In this document: in pieces, positions 5,953 to 9,978 of the stretch
Numbering within the stretch: position 1 is the first letter of the stretch
Layout of the letters: every line of letters starts with the position of its first letter
Assembly (NCBI GenBank): GCA_016763495.1
Contig: JAESTR010000126.1
Location: 1-9,978 of the forward strand
DNA length: 9,978 bases
Direction: 5' to 3'
From: Kordiimonadaceae bacterium
GTDB taxonomy: Bacteria > Pseudomonadota > Alphaproteobacteria > Sphingomonadales > Kordiimonadaceae
Position numbers and translations under genes: made by a program
Notes under the pieces: generated by a model
Databases searched by the model: none
Seen by the model: only the letters and a program-made list of their open reading frames with translations
Told to the model about the DNA's origin: nothing

Positions 5953-7035
5953 ATGATGTTTAACATAGTAATACGTAGCTTTATGGCTGTATCCAGTTTG
6001 ATGCTGGTAGCATGCGGGGATGCAAGTACCCCCAAAAAAGTACCTGCTGAAAATACACTTGGTGAGTCTGTAAATTGGCGCACAACTAGCACCTACCCTT
6101 CTACCTTGCCGCTTATCGGCACAATGGGCAAACGCATCACTGTTGAAATAGGCAAAGTGTCTGGCGGTAACATAACGCTTAAGCTTTATGAGCCTGGTGT
6201 GCTCGCCCCGCCTTTTGAAACATTTGATGCGGTAAAATATGGCGCTGTTGAATCCGGTTGGTCCACTCCCGGCTATTGGGCGGGCAAAGAACCTGCCTTG
6301 CAGCTTTTTGCGTCTGTGCCGTTTGGACCATCCGCGCCAGAGTATATGGCGTGGTTTGACTTTCACGGTGGCAAAGAACTGTTCGAAGAGATTTACCACG
6401 GCCACGGCATTCATAGCGTCATTTGCGGCATGACGCCCCCCGAAGCAGCAGGCTGGTTTAAGAAAGAGATTAAAAGCATTGATGACCTGAAGGGCTTGAA
6501 AATCCGTTTCTTCGGCTTGGGTGCAAAAGTGCTGGAAGAAATTGGCGCAGCCCCACAATTGATAGCTGGCGGTGAGATATACCAAGCGCTGGAATTAGGC
6601 ACTATTGACGCCACTGAGTATGCCATGCCAGTCGTGGATTACAGCATGGGCTTCTATGAAGTTGCCAAACATTATTATTTTCCGGGATGGCACCAGCAAT
6701 CCACTTTTTTTGAGTTGATGTTTAACTTAGATGCGTGGAACAGCTTGAACGACACACAAAAACACCAAATCAATACAGCCTGCGCCGCCAATGTGAAACA
6801 CGACATTTCGGAAGGCGAAGCCCTTCAGCCTGACGCCCTTATTAAGCTGAAAGCCAAAGGTGTAAAAATTCAGATTTGGCCACCTGAAGTGCTGGCCGAA
6901 CTAAAGACAGCATGGATAAAAGTAGCCGGTGAGCTTGCCGCAGACGATGAGAATTTCGCCCGTACCTGGAAATCACTTCAAGCCTTTCGCACCAAATATA
7001 AAGTATGGAGCGATATTGGCTATTTGAAGGAATAA
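5953..7035 (+). CDS. dctP: TRAP transporter substrate-binding protein, lipoprotein type (DctP family)
   Basis: A 360-residue binding protein of the DctP/TakP family, which captures an organic acid in the periplasm and hands it to the QM permease. Family marks are the P-G-V-L-A-P-P-F-E-T-F-D-A-V region (81-94), G-L-K-I-R-F-F-G-L-G (181-190), in which Arg185 is the expected carboxylate-binding residue, G-G-E-I-Y-Q-A-L-E-L-G-T-I-D-A-T-E (206-222), and Y-Y-F-P-G-W-H (241-247). The last two resemble the TakP (2-oxoacid) branch, so a keto or hydroxy acid substrate is a reasonable guess. The N-terminus ends in a lipobox, L18-V19-A20-C21, followed by Gly-Asp, so it should be lipidated rather than freely soluble. 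GGGGGA precedes two adjacent ATGs; the second (5956) has the better ribosome spacing. Three bases separate it from the small permease gene. The symbol is family level only. Confidence 0.92.
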   Translation: MMFNIVIRSFMAVSSLMLVACGDASTPKKVPAENTLGESVNWRTTSTYPSTLPLIGTMGKRITVEIGKVSGGNITLKLYEPGVLAPPFETFDAVKYGAVESGWSTPGYWAGKEPALQLFASVPFGPSAPEYMAWFDFHGGKELFEEIYHGHGIHSVICGMTPPEAAGWFKKEIKSIDDLKGLKIRFFGLGAKVLEEIGAAPQLIAGGEIYQALELGTIDATEYAMPVVDYSMGFYEVAKHYYFPGWHQQSTFFELMFNLDAWNSLNDTQKHQINTACAANVKHDISEGEALQPDALIKLKAKGVKIQIWPPEVLAELKTAWIKVAGELAADDENFARTWKSLQAFRTKYKVWSDIGYLKE

Positions 7036-7038
7036 ACG

Positions 7039-7620
7039 GTGGATTTCCTATTCAACACATCCAGAAAGCTGGAAGCTTTCAGTTCAGCAATTGCGCGCGC
7101 GTCGGTGTGGCTGATTTTTATACTCATGATCGTCATTATATCAGACGTTACGCTCCGGCGCTGGTTTGTGATTGGCTCAACCAAATTGCAAGAGCTCGAA
7201 TGGCATCTTCACGGCGCCTTGTTCTTGCTATGCCTTGGCTGGGCCTATAGTAAAAACGCCCATGTCCGTATCGAATTACTCACTGAAAAATTCAGTAAAA
7301 AAACCGCCGCGACTATTGAGCTTGTTGGCTGCACATTTTTCTTATTGCCGTATGTCGCTGCCATATTGCTATTCGGCTATGACTATATGTCTTTCAGCAT
7401 TGAGTATAATGAAGCATCAGCATCCCCTACAGGCCTACCTGCGCGCTGGATCATAAAATCCCTCATTGTAGGTGGTTTTGGCCTGCTGGGTATTGCAGCG
7501 ATCGCGCGCCTATTAGAAAGCATCATATTTCTATTCGGACCAGCGCGCTTAGCCTCCCAACCATTTTTCTCTGAAACTTATCTAAAATCAGAGGCAGACA
7601 CAGAGGCTGGGGGAAAATGA
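7039..7620 (+). CDS. dctQ: TRAP transporter small permease (DctQ family)
   Basis: A 193-residue inner-membrane protein with four predicted membrane segments (about 17-38, 57-73, 93-113, 140-163), the usual DctQ layout. Family features are the L-Q-E-L-E-W-H motif (50-56), A-H-V-R-I-E-L (74-80), S-x-x-Y-N-E-A-S before the P-T-G-L-P-A-R-W-I-I-K block (130-140), and a polar C-terminal tail. With the large subunit it forms the Na+-coupled permease that receives substrate from the binding protein. It starts with GTG at 7039; AAGGA inside the end of the preceding gene gives a good ribosome site. The gene ends in an ATGA overlap with the large permease, so the three genes are clearly one operon. Substrate is not readable from this subunit; the symbol is family level. 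Confidence 0.92.
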   Translation: MDFLFNTSRKLEAFSSAIARASVWLIFILMIVIISDVTLRRWFVIGSTKLQELEWHLHGALFLLCLGWAYSKNAHVRIELLTEKFSKKTAATIELVGCTFFLLPYVAAILLFGYDYMSFSIEYNEASASPTGLPARWIIKSLIVGGFGLLGIAAIARLLESIIFLFGPARLASQPFFSETYLKSEADTEAGGK

Positions 7621-9005
7621 TGGATACTTTGATCGAGTTCTTGCCGTTCCTCATGTTTGCCGTGCTCGTGCCCTTACTGTTTTCTGGGTTTCCCGTTGCC
7701 TTCATCCTAGGCGGTGTTGGCTTGGGCTTTTGGCTGCTGGCTGTTGGCTTGGGTATCGAAAGCCCTAACAGCTTTTTCCTTGTAGTAAGCCGCATATACG
7801 GCGGTGTGGTTAGCAAACTGGTGCTGGTGGCCATTCCCATGTTCATTTTCATGGGCACTATGCTTGAACGCAGTGGTATAGCGCGCGAAATGCTGGAAGC
7901 CATGCAATATCTAACACGCCGCATATCTGGCGGACTGGCACTGTCAGTAACACTGCTTGGTGTAGTACTCGCTGCCACAACAGGTATCATTGGTGCCAGC
8001 GTGGTGATGATGACATTGCTTGCCCTGCCGGTGATGCTCGAGCGTGGCTACGACAAATCACTCGCCACAGGCACCATCGCTGCGTCCGGCACACTTGGCA
8101 TATTGCTCCCGCCTTCAATCATGCTTGTGGTGATGGCTGATTTGCTGTCCACATCGGCTGGTGGGCTTTTTATGGCGGCTATTGGTCCGAGCTTATTTCT
8201 AGCCACGCTTTATCTGCTCTATATCTATATTCGCACCAAGCTTAATCCTTCACTGGCCCCAGCACCCACCAGAAAAACTTCTATTGAAGGTGCTTTAGAC
8301 CAGCAAGATGTCATGAGCCCTTGGGCTATTATCAAGAGCTTTCTGCCGCCCGTTTTATTGATTATCGGTGTGTTAGGATCAATTTTTGGCGGGTATGCCA
8401 CTCCAACAGAAGCGAGCGGTGTTGGTGCCTTTGGCGCCTTGCTACTCGCCATCATAAAACGAAAAGTCTCCTTGCGTGTTATGCAGGATGTGCTTGAGCA
8501 ATCAGCGCTCACAACAACGATGATCTTTGGCCTCTTTGTCGGCGCAACAGCTTTTTCCTTTGTGTTTGCACTGCTCGGTGGCCACGACGCTATTATTCAT
8601 GTAATGGAAGCCACCGGTACGGGGCCGTGGGCGACATTGACCCTGCTGATGGTTGTTGTTTTCCTGCTGGGTTTCTTCTTTGACTGGATAGAGATAACCT
8701 TAATTATCCTGCCAGTCTTTGCGCCAGTGATTGCAGCGCTTGATTTTGGTACCCACCTGCCCGACCCAAGCCTAACAGTATCGTGGTTCGCCATCCTTAT
8801 GGCCGTGAACCTGCAAACCAGCTTCTTAACGCCGCCTTTTGGCTTTGCGCTTTTCTACATGAAAGGTGCCGCGCCAAAGGACATTAAAATAGCTGATATT
8901 TACCGAGGCATTGTGCCTTTTGTATTGTTGCAGGTGTTGTGCCTAGTCACTTTATTACTATGGCCCGAATTGGCGCTGTGGCTGCCGCAGTATTTAGCAC
9001 AATAA
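7617..9005 (+). CDS. dctM: TRAP transporter large permease (DctM family)
   Basis: A 462-residue, many-helix inner-membrane protein of normal DctM length, the transporting subunit of the TRAP system. Recognisable blocks are G-F-P-V-A-F (24-29), I-P-M-F-I-F-M-G (73-80), A-A-S-G-T-L-G-I-L-L-P-P-S (155-167), G-Y-A-T-P-T-E-A-S-G-V-G (259-270), F-F-D-W-I-E-I (354-360) and N-L-Q-T-S-F-L-T-P-P-F-G-F (398-410). The two halves each carry a helical-hairpin and PP motif, as expected for an elevator-type Na+ symporter of the IT superfamily. The ATG at 7617 overlaps the small permease stop (ATGA) and has GGGGG just upstream; a second ATG follows immediately. No truncation or frameshift is visible. The gene ends in a strong hairpin terminator. 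Confidence 0.95.
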   Translation: MMDTLIEFLPFLMFAVLVPLLFSGFPVAFILGGVGLGFWLLAVGLGIESPNSFFLVVSRIYGGVVSKLVLVAIPMFIFMGTMLERSGIAREMLEAMQYLTRRISGGLALSVTLLGVVLAATTGIIGASVVMMTLLALPVMLERGYDKSLATGTIAASGTLGILLPPSIMLVVMADLLSTSAGGLFMAAIGPSLFLATLYLLYIYIRTKLNPSLAPAPTRKTSIEGALDQQDVMSPWAIIKSFLPPVLLIIGVLGSIFGGYATPTEASGVGAFGALLLAIIKRKVSLRVMQDVLEQSALTTTMIFGLFVGATAFSFVFALLGGHDAIIHVMEATGTGPWATLTLLMVVVFLLGFFFDWIEITLIILPVFAPVIAALDFGTHLPDPSLTVSWFAILMAVNLQTSFLTPPFGFALFYMKGAAPKDIKIADIYRGIVPFVLLQVLCLVTLLLWPELALWLPQYLAQ

Positions 9006-9034
9006 AAAAGGGGCTCCGCAAAGCCCCTTTTCAT
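9003..9034. terminator. Bidirectional terminator between TRAP operon and TonB-dependent receptor
   Basis: AAAAGGGGCT (9006-9015) pairs with AGCCCCTTTT (9022-9031) around a six-base loop. Rightward the stem is followed by four T residues, leftward by six (complement of 9004-9009). It begins right at the stop of the large permease gene and lies about 30 bases past the stop of the converging receptor gene, so it serves both transcripts. Confidence 0.88.
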
Positions 9035-9061
9035 TAGCCAGTATTTGGCATTTTCTATGTC

Positions 9062-9978
9062 TTAGAATTCAAAGTTCATTCCAAGGAAGAAGCTACGGCC
9101 TCGGCCACTGATTGGGTAAGCATTCTCTGTGAAGAATGGCTTTTCATCCGTCACATTGTTGATGCCGCCATATAAACGGATGTTTTCGCTCATATCCCAA
9201 GAGAAATTAAGATTGTGAGAAAAGAACTCATCGGCAATGGCGTTACCTTCGCCGTAAAGCTCTGTAGCCGTTTCTATTTCAACACCGCTAAAGGTCTGTT
9301 CGCCTTGATACAGTGTGCTCCAACCTAGAGAAAAAGCACCATAGCGCCACTGAATTGATGCATTACCAGACCACTCAGGGCGGGCAATTTCACCAAGTTC
9401 AGGGTCAACCAACGACAAATCCGCAGGATCAAAGAAACGATCTACTTTATCGTATTTTGTCCCTGAAACATTTAGCGTGAAGCCGTGGTCTTCAATATTG
9501 AAAGTATAAGTCGCAACAAAGTCATACCCAGCGGCTTCAAGTTTCGCAAAATTCACAGTCTGCTGACGCAAGAATGTGAAACCACCAAATTGAGCAGATC
9601 CAGTATCGCTGTTCCGTTCGAAGCTGTCACAGAACTGGTTGTTCGGGAAATCGCTATTGTCATAGCAATTATCCACAATATCCTGCGCACTAACGTTGCC
9701 TATGGCGTTATTGATTTCCAAATTCCAATAATCGACGGTGATCGTAAGGCCCTCAATGAACCGGGGACGCAACACAATACCGAGTGTGTAGCTATCAGAT
9801 TCTTCCTCGGTCAAATCAGGGTTACCACTGATAGCGCCCGCAAAGCGCGCTGAAAGCGGATCTTGGAAACCAGCAGGCAAGCCGTCAGCCAAGCAGTTAG
9901 CCGCTCGGTTAGAAGCACGCGCATCACCGGCGGCTATAAGGGCATCAATCTGGTTTTGGTCACACGGGTCAATCGGGC
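9062..9978 (-). CDS. TonB-dependent outer-membrane receptor, C-terminal part (5' end outside window)
   Basis: The frame is open through the right edge and gives 304 residues ending in G-M-N-F-E-F and a TAA stop; a terminal Phe is the usual signal for outer-membrane barrel insertion. Typical barrel features are D-P-C-D then R-A-A-N-C in an extracellular loop, S-D-S-Y-T-L-G-I-V-L-R-P-R-F, L-T-I-T-V-D-Y-W-N-L-E-I-N-N-A-I-G, a paired-Cys loop D-N-C-Y-D ... F-C-D-S-F, and the last strands I-R-L-Y-G-G-I-N-N-V-T-D-E-K-P-F-F. This is the sphingomonad/Caulobacter style of receptor that imports large or scarce substrates such as siderophores, cobalamin or oligosaccharides. The plug domain and TonB box are outside the window, so the substrate cannot be inferred. 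An internal TTG at 9892 is not the start, since the homologous sequence continues upstream of it. It is convergent with the TRAP operon. Confidence 0.92.
   Translation of the reverse strand, partial: PIDPCDQNQIDALIAAGDARASNRAANCLADGLPAGFQDPLSARFAGAISGNPDLTEEESDSYTLGIVLRPRFIEGLTITVDYWNLEINNAIGNVSAQDIVDNCYDNSDFPNNQFCDSFERNSDTGSAQFGGFTFLRQQTVNFAKLEAAGYDFVATYTFNIEDHGFTLNVSGTKYDKVDRFFDPADLSLVDPELGEIARPEWSGNASIQWRYGAFSLGWSTLYQGEQTFSGVEIETATELYGEGNAIADEFFSHNLNFSWDMSENIRLYGGINNVTDEKPFFTENAYPISGRGRSFFLGMNFEF

Noticed and set aside
5857..6585. 242-codon leftward frame opposite the start of the TRAP binding protein
   Set aside because: It is antisense to a well-supported gene, rich in Cys, His and Phe, and has no recognisable domain.
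1..9978. Mobile element, phage, CRISPR or toxin-antitoxin/defence system
   Set aside because: No transposase, integrase, terminal repeats, spacer-repeat array or toxin-antitoxin pair was seen, and composition is even along the window.

Overview
The window reads as a chromosomal segment of an alphaproteobacterium, probably aquatic. The evidence is the mix of a tripartite TRAP uptake system, a sphingomonad/Caulobacter-style TonB-dependent receptor, a large TipN-like coiled-coil polarity protein, and a receiver-only response regulator with a GPDRRR-type tail sitting among HPt proteins. Base composition is moderate, about half G+C by eye, and even across the window. I see no transposase, integrase, tRNA, rRNA or CRISPR array.

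Left edge (1-831): the last 75 codons of an alkaline phosphatase run rightward and converge on a leftward gene for a small exported protein with a TonB C-terminal-like domain. A perfect 28-bp palindrome between them looks like a shared bidirectional terminator. The region upstream of the TonB-like gene carries three exact 8-bp direct repeats at 20-21 bp spacing, plus two degenerate copies, and looks like an operator array.

Phosphorelay block (1117-2941, all leftward): four genes that look like one transcription unit. In order of transcription they are a small hypothetical protein, an HPt protein, a single-domain receiver, and a second HPt protein translationally coupled to the receiver. There is no kinase and no DNA-binding output domain. 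The receiver has Asn where the phosphorylated Asp should be, although the rest of its active site is intact. A good TATAAT promoter lies just before the first gene, and two mutually exclusive hairpins follow it in the divergent intergenic region.

Right half (3107-9005, rightward): a 930-residue membrane-anchored coiled-coil protein, then a complete TRAP transporter (lipoprotein-type binding protein, small permease, large permease) with 3-bp spacing and a 4-bp overlap between genes. The binding protein resembles the 2-oxoacid/TakP branch. A bidirectional hairpin terminator ends the operon and also serves the converging TonB-dependent receptor, whose C-terminal 304 residues lie in the window and whose N-terminus is beyond the right edge.

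The most unusual parts are the phosphorelay block with its Asn receiver, the phased repeat array at 916-994, and the lipoprotein anchor on the TRAP binding protein. The rest is ordinary alphaproteobacterial gene content.
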